A DNA stretch of 64,000 bases from Lytechinus pictus (GCF_037042905.1 NC_087261.1:14024217-14088216), one strand, 5' to 3'. Numbered from the stretch's first letter, positions 44,450 to 56,650 are shown. Notes: generated by a model from the sequence alone, not told the origin. Made by a program: numbers and translations.

Positions 44450-45242
44450 GGGCCCTGTCTCACAAAGAGTAACGATTGATCTGACAATCGTAACTATGGA
44501 AAGCAAGCAACGTCAGCATCCAATAAATGCACGTTTGTTCAAAATATTTTCTAGATATAGTGTATATTCATAAATTCATTGTTTTTGTGACAATTTGGCA
44601 TTTCCCCTTTGTTTACAAAGGATATTTTGCAAATTTCCTGCAGAAAAAATTATGACACTGATGGATTTCCATATAGTTACGATTGAATGGATCAATCGTT
44701 ACTCTTTGTAAGATGGGGCCCTGGTCTGCGACGGAGTGAGGGAAAACAAGTCACAGGGCTGCAATATCGGTTTATATTACTTGGTCTGCAAGGAGGTGGT
44801 CTACTTCCCTGATAGTCGAATACTGAAATTTGTCTTGACTTGGGCCCGTCTTACAAAGAGTTGGGATTGATCCAATCAATCGTAACTATGGAAAGCCAGC
44901 AAAGTCAACATATTAAATGCATGTTTGTTCAAAAAATTTCTAGATATGAATGTATATCCATAACTTCATTGATTTCTTGACAATTTGGTGTGTTCTCCTT
45001 TGTTTACAAAGGACATTTTGCAAATTTCCTGCAGAAAAAATTATGACACTGATGGATATCCATAGAGTTACAATTGATTGGATCAATCGTAACTCCTGGT
45101 AAGATGGGGCCCTGGCCTGCGACAGAGTGAGGGGAAGCAAATAGCAGGGCAGGCTGGTCAGCCATATTGGTTTATATTGCTTGGTCAACAAGCTGGTGGT
45201 CTACTTCTCTGATAGTCTAATACTGTAATTTGTCTCGACTTG
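44450..45242 (+). repeat. tandem duplication of a 392-bp unit containing a MITE-like hairpin
   Basis: Units 44450-44841 and 44842-45242 align along their length. Each starts with a 271-272-bp element bounded by GGGCCC and TIR-like ends (CACAAAGAGTAACGATTGATC and ATCAATCGTTACTCTTTGTA). A shared flank follows, including TCTGATAGTCTAATACTG-type sequence. Confidence 0.8.
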
Positions 45243-45329
45243 GTCTGTTCATTTCTCCAGTTGACCCAACCAAGCAATGACTCTACCTCTCCTCCTACTC
45301 AGGCATTCTTGTAGATGAGTCAGACCTGG

Positions 45330-45715
45330 GGGCCGTTTCATAACACTGTTAGTAAGTCACAAATGTCTGTATGGATGACTGGTGGGTGACACGACATTTG
45401 CTCCTGCGACAATTGCTCGGGTCTTAATATCTCAGAGGGCATAGGGTAAGAGTTAGCATCGTAATCAAGATTTTGGTTCAGAATAATGTAAAGATAAGGA
45501 TAAAGGTTTACTTAGTTTTGTAGATCAGATTTTATGTTTGGCTTAACATGCAGATTTTCCATTGGAGCAATTGTCGCCGGAGCAAATGTCATGGAACCGA
45601 CTGGTGACCCTTTCTTGTGCTTAATGATATATCCGAATCTAGCCGACTTCATGCCCAAGAACATGTTCCAGTTTGGAGTAAAGTTGTATAACTTTACACG
45701 CAGCCTTATGAAACA
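45330..45715. repeat. nested hairpin element with GTTTCATAA ends
   Basis: GGGGCCGTTTCATAACACTG at the left and CAGCCTTATGAAACAC at the right are inverse ends. Inside, CGACATTTGCTCCTGCGACAA and its inverse TTGTCGCCGGAGCAAATGTC form a second nested stem. Confidence 0.65.
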
Positions 45716-48180
45716 CTTTCTTGGTGAAGTTAGTTTTTTTTTCAATGTTCCATTGTGCCTCTACACAAGACACATACTGATTACAAGAATGCATGTCACT
45801 GAATGTTTCTTGCTATGTTTAGGCTTCAGACTAGGAAAGTTACATTATTGCTAAGATTTTTCTGGCTTACACCTGGCAAGTGAGATTGAATCCATGATGT
45901 TAAGATACTGAATGCAACCCTGAAATGTCTTTACATTGTTTTTTTCTCTCATCCATTTCCTTGTTTTCTTGATCATCGTGACAATATGTCAGTGGGACTT
46001 TTAACTAATATACAAGGATGCCTTGCTTATGTGGGGTATGTTGGAAACTTGAATCATCATATGGGCAATTCCATAGGTTGGTGGACATGAGCTCAATGTG
46101 TCTTTGTACATATAGCCCATCCGAACCGTAACGTGAGTAACCACTTCATCTGCACCCCTAGTAAAAGCCATGTGTTCTTTATTTTTTTAATTATATACAA
46201 ATTTGTCGCCCTAATATGCTTCTTTGAAATGGATATAATCAACTTTCATAAAAGCCTTGCATGAGGACACTTTTCACTTATGTCCACTTTTCATTTTATG
46301 CATGTCCAAATCATGTAACATGAGTAACCGACACATTTCAAAGATTTGCCAGGAGCATAATGAAATTTCCCAAGTTTTGTTTTTATACAAAGGATAGTCA
46401 GACTGCGTACTATGTTGTGATAAAGAGATGTTTAGTTCCTATCAATAATAATGGAGTTACAGCTCCAAGTATGAATCAAGGTGTCTCCAAATGTAACGTG
46501 AGTAACCGTGGAATAGCCCATATCATCCTACATATTTTTATTTCCTATAAAGTTCATTTTCTTTCTACTTGTCGATATTGATTGTTAACTGCTTATGGGT
46601 ACAGAGTGGTGTGACCAAGAAAAAGAGACAAGGTCGCATGATGTAGATGTCTCAGCTATTGTGATAGAAAGCTGTATGATAATTGACTAATTTATTATAG
46701 GATGGGGATGGTAAGACTTCATTTGACTAAAATGTTGTTTTATTCTCACATATCTTTATCAATTTATACACTGGTCCTTGTTCGAAAGTGAAGAATCATG
46801 ATTTCTTTCTTCTTTGTTCTTTAGATTCTAGACTGTTTATTCAACTGCCATCATTTAATTCATTTTCATAACTATAAGTTTTGAATTATGAATTTGAAAG
46901 CATTCCTTTCCTTAATTTGATCTTCATATTTTTAGTGCATTCCAACATTTTTTTCTCTCATAAAGCAATTTGGTCTGCCAACCAGTGGAACTCGCTATGA
47001 TCATGATTACGATACAACTGTGGGAAAGGTTAATGTTTGTATCATAGCTATTAACATTCATGAATCAATGTGAAATGTTTGGTTAATTCAATTAAAAGAA
47101 TTGCAGCATGAAGGCTAAATTTCATTCAGTTTATAATTAAAAAATTGCTTCAAAGAATAAAGTTATTCATTTTCACATTACCGGTTGTGAGCATATGCAA
47201 GGATGAACCTAATATGGCATAATGTCATAATGAATTATGATGATAAATTATTTATGGAAAAACTGTCGGGTTGGGTATGTACTTATTCTCTTTCTGTATG
47301 TGACTTTCTCTCAAGATTTGACACTTGGATCATTTGGCATAACTTTTTAGGTGAAATTAATGTTCTGTTTTATTACTTAGAGAATTATATTACATGAATA
47401 AATAAAGTCATACTTCAAAAATTTTTATCATATAATTTTTCATTGAACTGTGAATAGGATTATTAATTTTTGTGTGTGGAAAGATATAAATATTTCCACA
47501 CTAATGTTCACTAATGTGAACCTTATAAAATGATTCTTTTTAATGATAATAAATTGGGAGAAAACATTCTTTAATGATGTTTAGCAATTGACTTTGTTCT
47601 TAAAATAATAAGCAATTGTTTTTTAGGTGTATTTATTTAGCAGTTTTTCCCCATGGAATGTGATTGATAACTGATAATTATTGTCTACAGTTTGGAAAAG
47701 AGCTTCCCATGAAGTGATAGATGGAATGTTGAATTGGTATTCCGGGGTATCTAGCACCCCAACTGAATTAGCAAGAAAACAGTTTGATTTCTGTTTAATT
47801 TCTTTGTTAGTCAAGTGGTTACAGATACTTGTTCCTTTCTGTTTGCATGTGTACAGAAATATCTATTCTTGATTTTGTATAAATATATTGAAATTTAGTG
47901 ATAACAGTTTGATCGTGTTTGGTTATTGAAATGGAAATATGGGATAAGGAGAGTTAGATGATGTGGGTAGGAGTGTTTGTAAAGGAGCTTTCACAATTGC
48001 TCGTGCGATCGTTTGCGATCACTTTGTCACAATATATGTTGCACAGAATCGCAATGGTTGAAAGCAGTCGCACCACCAATTGTGAAAGGGGCTTTAATGG
48101 AGAACATCTCCTAGTATGGCGAAGGCGTGATGGTACAGTTATAACGACGAAACCAAATTCAACCCGAGCGTAATACCTCT

Positions 48181-48316
48181 GTCACATTTGCTCTACGGCG
48201 AGTCGAAAACAGCCGTTTTAACATATTTTGTATCAGCTACATATAGGTGGTTTGAATAAAAACGGATAAAACGGCTGTTTTCGACTCGCCGTACGGCCGC
48301 CGTAGAGCAAATGTGA
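48181..48316. repeat. long-stem hairpin element
   Basis: GTCACATTTGCTCTACGGCG plus AGTCGAAAACAGCCGTTTT pairs with AAAACGGCTGTTTTCGACTC and CGCCGTAGAGCAAATGTGAC. The right arm has a short GTACGGC insertion. The loop is about 45 bp. Confidence 0.8.
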
Positions 48317-48366
48317 CCGTGGTAGAAGTATGCCTTTGGAAATAACATTAAAGATATGGTCATTCA

Positions 48367-48527
48367 GGGGGGCGTTTCATGAAAGGACTTGTCGGACGTT
48401 TTATCCGACAAGTCCGATTTTATCCGACAGTTACCATAGCAACAGTACCTCTCAGCCAATCAACATCAGAGAAAGATGTCAGATCTGACAACTTGTCGGA
48501 TGAAAATGTTGATGAAACACTCCCCAG
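48367..48527. repeat. GTTTCATGAA hairpin element
   Basis: GGGGCGTTTCATGAAAGGAC at the left; ends with GATGAAACACTCCCC. Internal CTTGTCGGA words appear in both orientations. Related partial copies lie near 55310-55430 and 58095-58190. Confidence 0.65.
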
Positions 48528-49539
48528 GGCTACAACATATATAGGTAGGAGAGGGGGAGTGGTTAATAGATGGGATGAGAGAGGGGAGAAGGAAGGGAAC
48601 ATCTCGGGCAGAGATAAAGGGGGGAGGGGGTGGGTGGTGAAGAGATGGATATTGGGAGGGGCAGAGAGAGATGAGAAAGGGGGCAAGGAAAGACATGGAT
48701 AATAAATACATGTACGTGTAAAGAGAGAGGGGGGGGGGGGGGAGTTGACATGGATGAGATATGGAGAGAAAAGTTTTGAAGAGAGATGACGGAAGGAAAA
48801 CAATTATATAAAGAAAACGGGAAGTAGATAAAGAGGACGGGGGCAATTCTAAATCTGCATCACTCGATATGTCCCAACATCTAACATTCTAACCATTTCG
48901 ACATTCAGTCTAGTAATGAAAAGAGATCATGACTCGTGAATCTGAATTTATTATAAAAAGCGATTTTATTCAAATATATATACCAATCAGGCAGCACTCC
49001 AGATAGAATTCACGTTAACGTCCCCATGATAACACATAAGCTCTGGAATTTCGTAAGAGTATAAAATATCATTGTATGGTAAAACGATAAACTAACATTT
49101 TCAATAGCATCAATGATGTTAATCATTACTTAACATAAAATTTAATTTGACCGAGACTAAATTTGAATATTTATTAAACACTTGTAAATGAATGACATCA
49201 GTACTACTAGTTGTATAAAAGGGGATTTTGATTGTCGTGTACATTATACTTCAAAATGCATAGGATTCCTATGTTTGAAGAAATGCCAATGGGTTGTTCT
49301 AGCCATAGAATTTCAAAGGCAATGTGCCACAGAAATTCTGAATAGCATCAAGAGCAGTCATAATGGTTATGGTTCCCAACCCATAATGCAATTTTCTGAT
49401 CACGAGCCTTGTCATTATGTGCCGAATAAAACGGCGACATCTTTATGTAAACCTTAACTCCAGACCACGATTATTGCTGATAAACTAAATGACCATTTCC
49501 GATAAAATCAAATAGCCATCATTAAACTAATTGTTTTAT

Positions 49540-49605
49540 ATATATATATGTATATATATATGAATATATATGATTATATATATATACACACATATATATA
49601 CGACG
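49540..49605. repeat. AT/ATAT microsatellite
   Basis: Runs of ATATAT interrupted by single G or C bases. Confidence 0.85.
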
Positions 49606-49839
49606 AAAAGTTAAGAAAATTAGTCTATTAGAATAGGGCAACTATTGTGTAATGAACATTATCCTTTTAAAACTGTGAATGTGACAATTTAAACAATAAT
49701 TAGAATAATGGTCAGTCGCAGTAAATATTAACTTTGGTAATGTATTGGTCCCCGTGGTACAAAAACAATTATGGTAACATTGTCACCAATTGCAACTGCA
49801 TGGTGGACCAAGTTGGCCCTTCTCGGCGACCAAAGACAA

Positions 49840-50310
49840 GGCAATCATGGAAATCAATCAATGCTTTAGGACCAATCACACTAACTTAATATCTTGCGAA
49901 GATTGCGGAAACATTGCATATGCTGTTGGAATGTGTTTTGGTCAGACATGCTCCTAATATACTCCAAATCAATTTGGAAATCATACATACATACCTAGAT
50001 CACTATCAAAGTGGGCTTTTGCATGATTTATTTAGTAATAGTGATAAACCTAAAACAATAAACACTTGAATGCATACCGACGGTATTTTCAAAAGGTTTT
50101 GATCGCATCAATCATATGATGGAATTTCATCTGTAAATTTATGATCGAACTTGTGTAATGTCAATGGTAATTGACTTCTCATATTATCGTCAACACACTT
50201 TGGGGCATAAAGATCAGCTATCAGAATAAAAATTCAGTGATACAGGAGTACCTCAGGGTACCGAAGTTGGTTCATTTTTTTAATGATTATAAATGATGCC
50301 TGCAATGATA
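49840..50310 (+). pseudogene. decayed LINE reverse-transcriptase relic
   Basis: Broken plus-strand frames give GFDRINHMMEF (motif A region, about 50095) and FSDTGVPQGTEVGSFF (motif B region, about 50238-50285). These are separated and followed by stops. Upstream GPITLT-type residues fit the entry region. It is a strongly decayed Jockey-like fragment. Confidence 0.6.
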
Positions 50311-52355
50311 GCACCTTGTAACATTTTTATATATGTTGAAGAGTGGAAACGAGAAGAGATTGAGAGGCGAAAGAATACGAAACTTTAAAATATCACAGAT
50401 ATGTATGAACATAAGTATATATTTTACACATGGTATGTAAAATTGTACAATAGGCCTATACCTCAAAAGTCTGTATTGGCTGCCACATGCATAAGCCATA
50501 AAGAAATAAACAAAATCTTTGATCTAAATGGAAGACATTTACAAGTTTGGGATTTACATTGTGCATCCTCAAACAAACAGCTTAATCATTGGAGCTTTTC
50601 ATGAATTGTAAAATACTAATTTGCTATAGTCCAATTTTAAAAATAGTCATTTCTGACCGATTGCAAGCCAAAGCAGACAAAGAGGAAGAATCAGATGCGA
50701 GGATTTTACATTAGCTTATAACATCTGTCGATTAAAATCACTGATAGAACTTTTTTTTATGAAACACTCCTCAGACCAAAATCGATGCACCTGACATTGA
50801 CAGCATAGTATAACTTGGGATTTTCATATTTTACCAGACCATGACAATAAGGGTAAACATTGCTTTGGTTTGCAAGATAATGGGCAATAGTTTGATTACT
50901 ATACAGCAGAGCGGCCTAGGATAATACAAAGGACGGCAGATTTGCAAATATTCCTCTCATGCATATCTGGACCTGTATTTTTTAATCAGCCTTGCTATGG
51001 CAAGCCAACAAAGCCAGAATTCGTTGTAAGGGTATCTGCATACCCCCGCAAGAGGATCACGCTGATGGACCGCAATTATGACAACTTTTGAATGTTTGTC
51101 ATGATAATAGCTAACATGATTTGACATGACATTTGTATTCTAGGTGATTTTGTCACTGGTTTTTCGTACTCGAAATTAATAAGACCCCTTTATAAGACGG
51201 GTCCAAATCTTTTATTGCATATCAAATCAAATTAGCATTCAACATTCACACTGTCAGGATTTGTTTGACCAACAGTTGGTTCAAATATGAACAGGTCAAC
51301 TGTTGATTAAAACAAAATTTTATGCCCAATGAATTAGGGTATTTCTTAATCAACAGTTGGCTGGAAGTCTGGTACTTATATAAGTTGGCTAAAAAGAATT
51401 CTGAGAGTGCGTGTTTTTTCTTCTTTCCGCATTGGTTCAGACCGCGACTTGTTGTCTGGATGGATTTTGCTTGGTCGATACTTTGAACAAAATATTCTGA
51501 TAAAGAACGTTCATGGTTTTATACTTGTCGTACCCCCCCCCCCGAGAAAAACCACATCGTGCCAGCAAGATGAAAACAAAATTACAACAATATAATCTCT
51601 CGAATCCAATGGGAATATAATAAACCTGCTTCACCTCCATTTAAGATATAAAAAAAATCACAGATCTTTGATAATTAAAAAATGTCTCTGAAAGGGTTTG
51701 ATAGCTATCGTACGTTTCTAATTGCAATTATGTATATTACAGAAATAAGCACATGTATCTACATTCACCACTATTACCTCATAACGAAAGACATAAACGG
51801 GAAAATTCCGGTAATCATTACAAACACTGCATATATATTTTTTGTTACTTTTTAGTGTATTTCAATTATCTATTGTGTAGCATATCCTAAGCATTATTCT
51901 TTTATTATTTTACATACATGTAATAGAGAATAGTTTTGATATAGTTATTATTCTTTATCATCAACGTATCACTGTTATCAACATCATCATAATCATCATC
52001 TTTATTTTTAAAAGATTATATTTCATTAAAGAGGATGCATGTACATATGAATTACTAAACTTGATGGCTACTTGATTTGAATATTTCAGCTGAAAGATAT
52101 AGGAAAACAAACTAATTCGCTAGTCATAATCACGCAAAATCACGAAATTTCTCCTTCATAAACGTCACAGAACATAATCGGCAACGACACACAGACATGT
52201 ACAAAATACATCATTATTCGGATCACTCTATCATATACTATAGTATAAACATATTCAATGCATAAACAATACTTGCTTTATAAATGCTTTAGAAATATAT
52301 AAAATGTTCTTTGACACAACCATGTACAGAAAATTAATTCACTAAATGCATAGTC

Positions 52356-52361
52356 TTTATT
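52356..52361 (-). terminator. possible poly(A) signal of the sushi receptor gene
   Basis: AATAAA on the minus strand, about 250 nt past the stop codon. It is the first such hexamer I noticed after the stop; assignment is by position only. Confidence 0.4.
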
Positions 52362-52609
52362 TAATAATCCACGCTGGAACTGTTTCATAATTTCTGTTTA
52401 AACAGTATTTTTTCAGTAAATATCCGGAATATAATGTATATTGACGTATTTAATCGAGATTGTTGTGGAACAAACGCTCACAATGTAAAAAAAAACCCGA
52501 GCAATAACCCGAATATAACCATGTTTTCTGCGTCTCCAATGAGACAGTTTGATCGTCATTTTTGTGGAACGTCTCAGCAGTCGTTTGAAATCCACGTTTG
52601 TTTGTTTGT

Positions 52610-53241
52610 TTACTTCTGAACCTTGGCGTACAGGCCATCAAAATCATTTTCCTCGGGAACATCTTCTGGTGTTTCCTCAACGCGTTTTACAACGGCATAG
52701 TCATCCTCTTCGTCTAAATCATTCCTCTTGACCTCCGAGTACGGATCATCCGAAATTGCCTCTTCATGAGCCGTGAAATTACCGGACGAACCGACCGCCG
52801 AGTACCCGTCATCCTCGATCATCGCCTCGACCTTCACGCTGCCGTTTGAGTTGTTATCATGTGTCTTCCTTGACTTGTCGACAGCCGCGTAGAGGCCGTT
52901 GAAGTCGTCTTCCGTATCTTCATTCTCATCTGTTGATCTCGGGGAGATCGAATCGGGCATTGGGAGCGACATCTCCATGGAGTTTGCAATCAGCGTCGGT
53001 GGCGCCATGGCGTTCATTGCCGATCCAATGTCCTTGAAGTTGTATGTGCTCGCATTCTGCGCGCCAAATTCGACGTCGCCGATGTTGGGGTTGAGATGAA
53101 CGCCGCTGGGTGTCTTGGTGGGCATGTTGTCGGTACGGCTTGACTGCGAGGTGGCCGATGACTTGCGGCTTCGCTGAAGAACGGCGAATTCTTCCTCCTT
53201 GGTGACTTGTCCTCGAGCTGATGGCGGACTCCAAAGAAGAC
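52610..53241 (-). CDS. terminal exon, tyrosine-motif cytoplasmic tail
   Basis: 632 nt from acceptor TTTACATGCAG to TAA at 52612-52610, starting LLWSPPSARGQVTKEEEF. It holds all five YxxV-type motifs in its second half among acidic residues. The open frame extends upstream to 53416 into intronic ATC-repeat sequence, which I excluded because the splice acceptor at 53242 joins in frame. Confidence 0.86.
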
Positions 53242-53735
53242 CTGCATGTAAAGTTACAGAAGTTTTGTGAATGTATTGTTTGTTTTCATATTTTATGTAC
53301 TCGTATAGAAAGTTTGTCATCAAAGACCTATAATTGTCATCATCATCATCATCATCAATGATCATCATCAACAGCAGTAGAACCCGCACCATCATCATTG
53401 TCATTATCGTCGTCACCAGTTAGGAGAATCATCATATTTACCGGTAATTACTTAGAATGATAATTCACAGACATTGTTCGTCGTCGTCGTCATCATCATC
53501 ATCATCAGTATGATCAGCATAATATCCATTCACTAACATGCAGTGGCATCAACTATGCAACAATCGTCGAACCGCCATCATCCTAGTTATCAACACCTTG
53601 CTATTAATAGGAATAACATATAACCAACACGATCATTGTCATCATCATCATCACCATCATCATATCCACATCCCCATCATCGTCGTCATCATCATCATCA
53701 CCACTACTACCACAAACAACATCTTCAATATCACC

Positions 53736-53766
<31 letters not shown>

Positions 53767-55716
53767 CCACCACCATCATCATCACCGCCACCACTACCAT
53801 CACCATCATCATCCCAATCCCTCTCGACCACTATAATAGTATATCTTTACAGTTATCACCATAGCAACAACCAGCACCACCATTACCACTTCTGGCTACT
53901 CCCCAACCCCTCTCACAGTAACAACACCTACCATTCGGACCGTGCCCATTGGTACCGTTCCTCGACATCGTGCTCCCGTTGGCCCCCATCGGTATACCCA
54001 TGCTATCCATCTCGATTTCAGTCATGCCGTGATTGACGTTACCATCCCTGGTCGAACCTCGGGGTTCATAGTTGCCGTATTTGTTGGAGCTGGCCCTCTT
54101 CTTGCGGATACGCCTCGAGTCCCTCTCCGCCCTGTACGATAAGAAGAGTTCATGGGTAAGGCAAGATAAAGAGAGAAAGAAAGAAGAGGGAGGGGGAGAG
54201 TGTTAGCGAAACGATGGTGGGGAGAAAAAGAAAAATATCATATATTTCAACATGTTCAACAATGGTGTGACTTGATACACTTTTGATGAATTGACGTTCA
54301 AACGCTGAAACGTCATTGGATATTTTTTAGTTTTATATTTATGACTTTAAATATTTTTCTTGATATTAAATTAGCGACTTAAACTTGAACTTTGTGAATA
54401 TTCGCCTGGTCTATTGTTGTCTATGTGGTATTTGTAATCACACTAAGGGTTAAGCACGCAAATGTTGTTGGACGAAAATGAAAATCTTCTTTAAAGGAGA
54501 TCTTTTTAAAAACTGTGATATTGAATATTCGTTGATGTTTAAATGTTACTTCTTCGTTGCATATTGTCGATAATCATTTGAACACATCCAAAAACGGACT
54601 TAGTCCGACTTTATTTTTTTTTTAAATCACTGATGATAATTCCTGGGGTCCATTTCATAAAGCTGTTCGTAAGTTAAGAGTGACTCTAAGAACGACTGGT
54701 GATCCTTTCTTACGCGCTAAACCATCGTCAATGAACCTACCCTTTACCACAAAAAAGGATCCCCAATCGTTCTTAAAGTCGCTCTTAACTTACGAACAGC
54801 TTTATGAAAACACCCACCTGATCGATTTAAATACGGTATTGCAAGAAACTAACTTTCATTCCAAGTTAAGCGTATAGTTTACGTCCTTTCATTAAATGCA
54901 TATTTAAAGAAAGGGTTGGTTTGGTTTAATTGCAAGTCAACTTCCTTCCCTTCCCTCTCTCCATTATGCTTGACTTTACGCTTGATTTCCAATTGAGCGT
55001 AAGTTTTTTACAATGTCCCATATGACTGCTGTAGCAATGACTAGGGTATTACCTTCTTTTCCTCAACCAAATGATGGCAAGGACGAAGACGATGATTCCA
55101 ACCAATGCGACGACGATGGCGATAACGAGGGATACAACGTCTGTGAGTGGTAAAAGAAAACACGGAAAGCTTTAAGCAGGCCTTCTGGAAATTATACGCA
55201 CTTTGGAATGAATAATAAATGTATCATTTTCCACACAAGGTGGTGTTATATAGCAGGCATCGCTTGTACTTATTTATGTATTTATTTTAACACACTAGAC
55301 TAGGCAAGCTAGTGTTTTGTCAACATTATTGTCTGACAACTTTCATTGACCTTGATTGGCTGAGAAGCACTGTTACTATGGTAACTGTCGGATAAAAAAT
55401 CCGACAAGTCCTTTCATGAAATGCTCCCATTTTTTTTAATACAAATAAAACTAGAGATGACACTCGTTTATAAAGTCTGATTAATCTTATCATACGAATC
55501 GATATTAATTGTACACACCTAAATCACACGAAACACTGGGTGGATTCCAACGTATGTCATTGCTGATGTCGATACAGGTAATAGTAGGTGGGTTGTAGTT
55601 TGCTTTGTAGCCGGTGTCACAGGTAAAAATAAGAACATCGCCTGGGCTGTAGATCGCAAGAGTCCCGTTGTGACGGGTACCAGAAACGGGTTGGGGTTCA
55701 TTACAAGCGGCTTGAA
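52610..55716 (-). CDS. sushi-domain single-pass membrane receptor, 3' four exons
   Basis: Exons 55716-55519, 55140-55053, 54131-53932 and 53241-52610 join in frame at clean AG/GT sites. Exon a is one complement-control (sushi) module with its four cysteines (AACNEP, FTCDTGY, ITCID, VSCD) and tryptophan (RWNPP), in phase 1-1. Exon b is a transmembrane helix (VVSLVIAIVVALVGIIVFV then LAIIWLRKRR, a basic stop-transfer). Exons c and d are a roughly 275-residue acidic cytoplasmic tail with five spaced tyrosine motifs: GLYAAV, GYSAV, PYSEV, DYAVV and GLYAKV near the C-terminus. Such sites suit phosphorylation and SH2 docking, so a signalling or adhesion role is inferred. Signal peptide and further ectodomain exons were not found up to 64000. 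The family member is not named. Confidence 0.85.
53335..53420. repeat. ATC trinucleotide-rich stretch
   Basis: Imperfect (ATC)n in the last intron of the sushi receptor gene. Confidence 0.8.
53637..53818. repeat. CAT/CAC trinucleotide microsatellite
   Basis: About 180 bp of CAT and CAC triplets in the same intron. It opens spurious His-rich (plus) and Asp/Gly-rich (minus) frames that are not genes. Confidence 0.9.
53932..54131 (-). CDS. juxtamembrane cytoplasmic exon
   Basis: 200 nt, acceptor TTATCGTACAG, donor GTAGGTG. It reads AERDSRRIRKKRASSNKYGN, then a Gly/Asn/Met-rich low-complexity stretch. Basic residues next to the membrane fit inside-positive topology. Confidence 0.82.
54645..54815. 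mobile_element. TTTCATAAAGC hairpin MITE-like element, copy 1
   Basis: TTTCATAAAGCTGTTCGTAA followed by GTTAAGAG is mirrored by CTCTTAACTTACGAACAGC and TTTATGAAA. It lies in a sushi-receptor intron. A closely related copy is at 61267-61452. Confidence 0.8.
55053..55140 (-). CDS. transmembrane exon
   Basis: 88 nt, acceptor ACCACTCACAG, donor GTAATACC. It encodes a roughly 23-residue hydrophobic helix ending in WLRKRR. Confidence 0.87.
55519..55716 (-). CDS. sushi/CCP domain exon
   Basis: 198 nt, phase 1 to phase 1, acceptor CTCACACAG, donor GTGTGT. It encodes one complete sushi module, from ACNEPQPVSGT to WNPPSVSCDL. Confidence 0.88.
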   Translation of the reverse strand, partial: FKPLVMNPNPFLVPVTTGLLRSTAQAMFLFLPVTPATKQTTTHLLLPVSTSAMTYVGIHPVFRVI

Positions 55717-55925
55717 CTGTGTGAGGTAAGAGAGAAAATACTACGTTAGTGATAGGGAGTGGAAACGAAATCGTAAGAGGGTCTCACACTAAGCTCGGTG
55801 CACACTACACGATCCGATGCGATCCGATTTCCAAAGACACTGTAATAACATTTGCTAAATGAACATTAGAGACTATATCATTCCAGGTAAATATTTTTGA
55901 AAAGTGGTATGAAAAACATCAGAAC

Positions 55926-56248
55926 CACCGACGGATCCGGGGGGGGGGGGGGGCACAGCCGGCCTGTGCCCCCCCCCCCTCCTTGAGAGGAACAATTAAA
56001 GTTTGTAATGTGAAAATGCCGTTAAAACAAAAGTGCCCCCCCCCCCCCTTTGAAAGTGAAGAATTTTTTTTTTCGTGGACGAAATACCCTTAATATTTGG
56101 TTAAAAGCCTTTTTTTTTGCTTGTCAATTTTTTTCGTGGACGAAATCCCCTTATTTTTTGTTAAAACCCCACTTTTTTTGCTTGTCAATTTTTTTTCTCG
56201 GGAAAATGTGCCCCCCCCCCCTTTCGAAAATCCCTTGATTCGCCCCTG
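55926..56248 (-). mobile_element. hAT-like miniature element, 323 bp
   Basis: The right end CGCCCCTG is the inverse of CAGGGGCG; the left end CACCGACGGATCC is its diverged partner. The flanks ATCAGAAC (55918-55925) and ATCAGATC (56249-56256) match at 7 of 8 positions. The interior shares the TTGCTTGTCAATTTTTTT and G/C-run blocks with the copies at 3113 and 32391, and one block is duplicated. Confidence 0.75.
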
Positions 56249-56650
56249 ATCAGATCCAATAAATCGCAATGGCGTCATCATCGGCTACGACTTGAAACCG
56301 ATCTGGACTTTACTCCGACCACACGGCTAGCAGCAAAAAAGCAGAATTCCAACTTTAGTATTCCGAGCACCATGTCGAACTTCAAATAAGATAGATTTAC
56401 TAATTGGAAGTTTCATATTTAATGCAAAATGCGATTTGTTCGAAAATCGCATCGTATTAGTCGGATTGAATGCGACGGGATACAGTGAGAGTCGGTCAAA
56501 CACGGCTGTGTGACACACTTGTCCGTTCTGCGTCGATATTGTTTTAGAACGGTTCTTAATTGTTCGGTCTACAACGGTCCAGAGTCGTCGTTGACCCTCA
56601 AGACCAACACTCGACTGCTCAAGGCGAATGAAAGCATGATGGCCATCTGA

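Larger units (their letters stand above)
43926..52609. other. tail-to-tail intergenic interval
   Basis: Between the 3' ends of EEF1E1 (plus) and the sushi receptor (minus). It holds hairpin elements, a tandem duplication, LINE relics and AT microsatellites. The 45720-46120, 47030-48000, 48900-49840 and 50310-52350 stretches show no gene or recognisable element. Confidence 0.7.

Noticed and set aside
48379..48846. Several 60-130-codon Pro/Ser- or Gly/Arg-rich frames on both strands
   Set aside because: They come from a G/A-rich low-complexity tract; both strands open, no domain.
53604..53836. Asp/Gly-rich and His-rich open frames
   Set aside because: They are translations of a CAT/CAC microsatellite within an intron.
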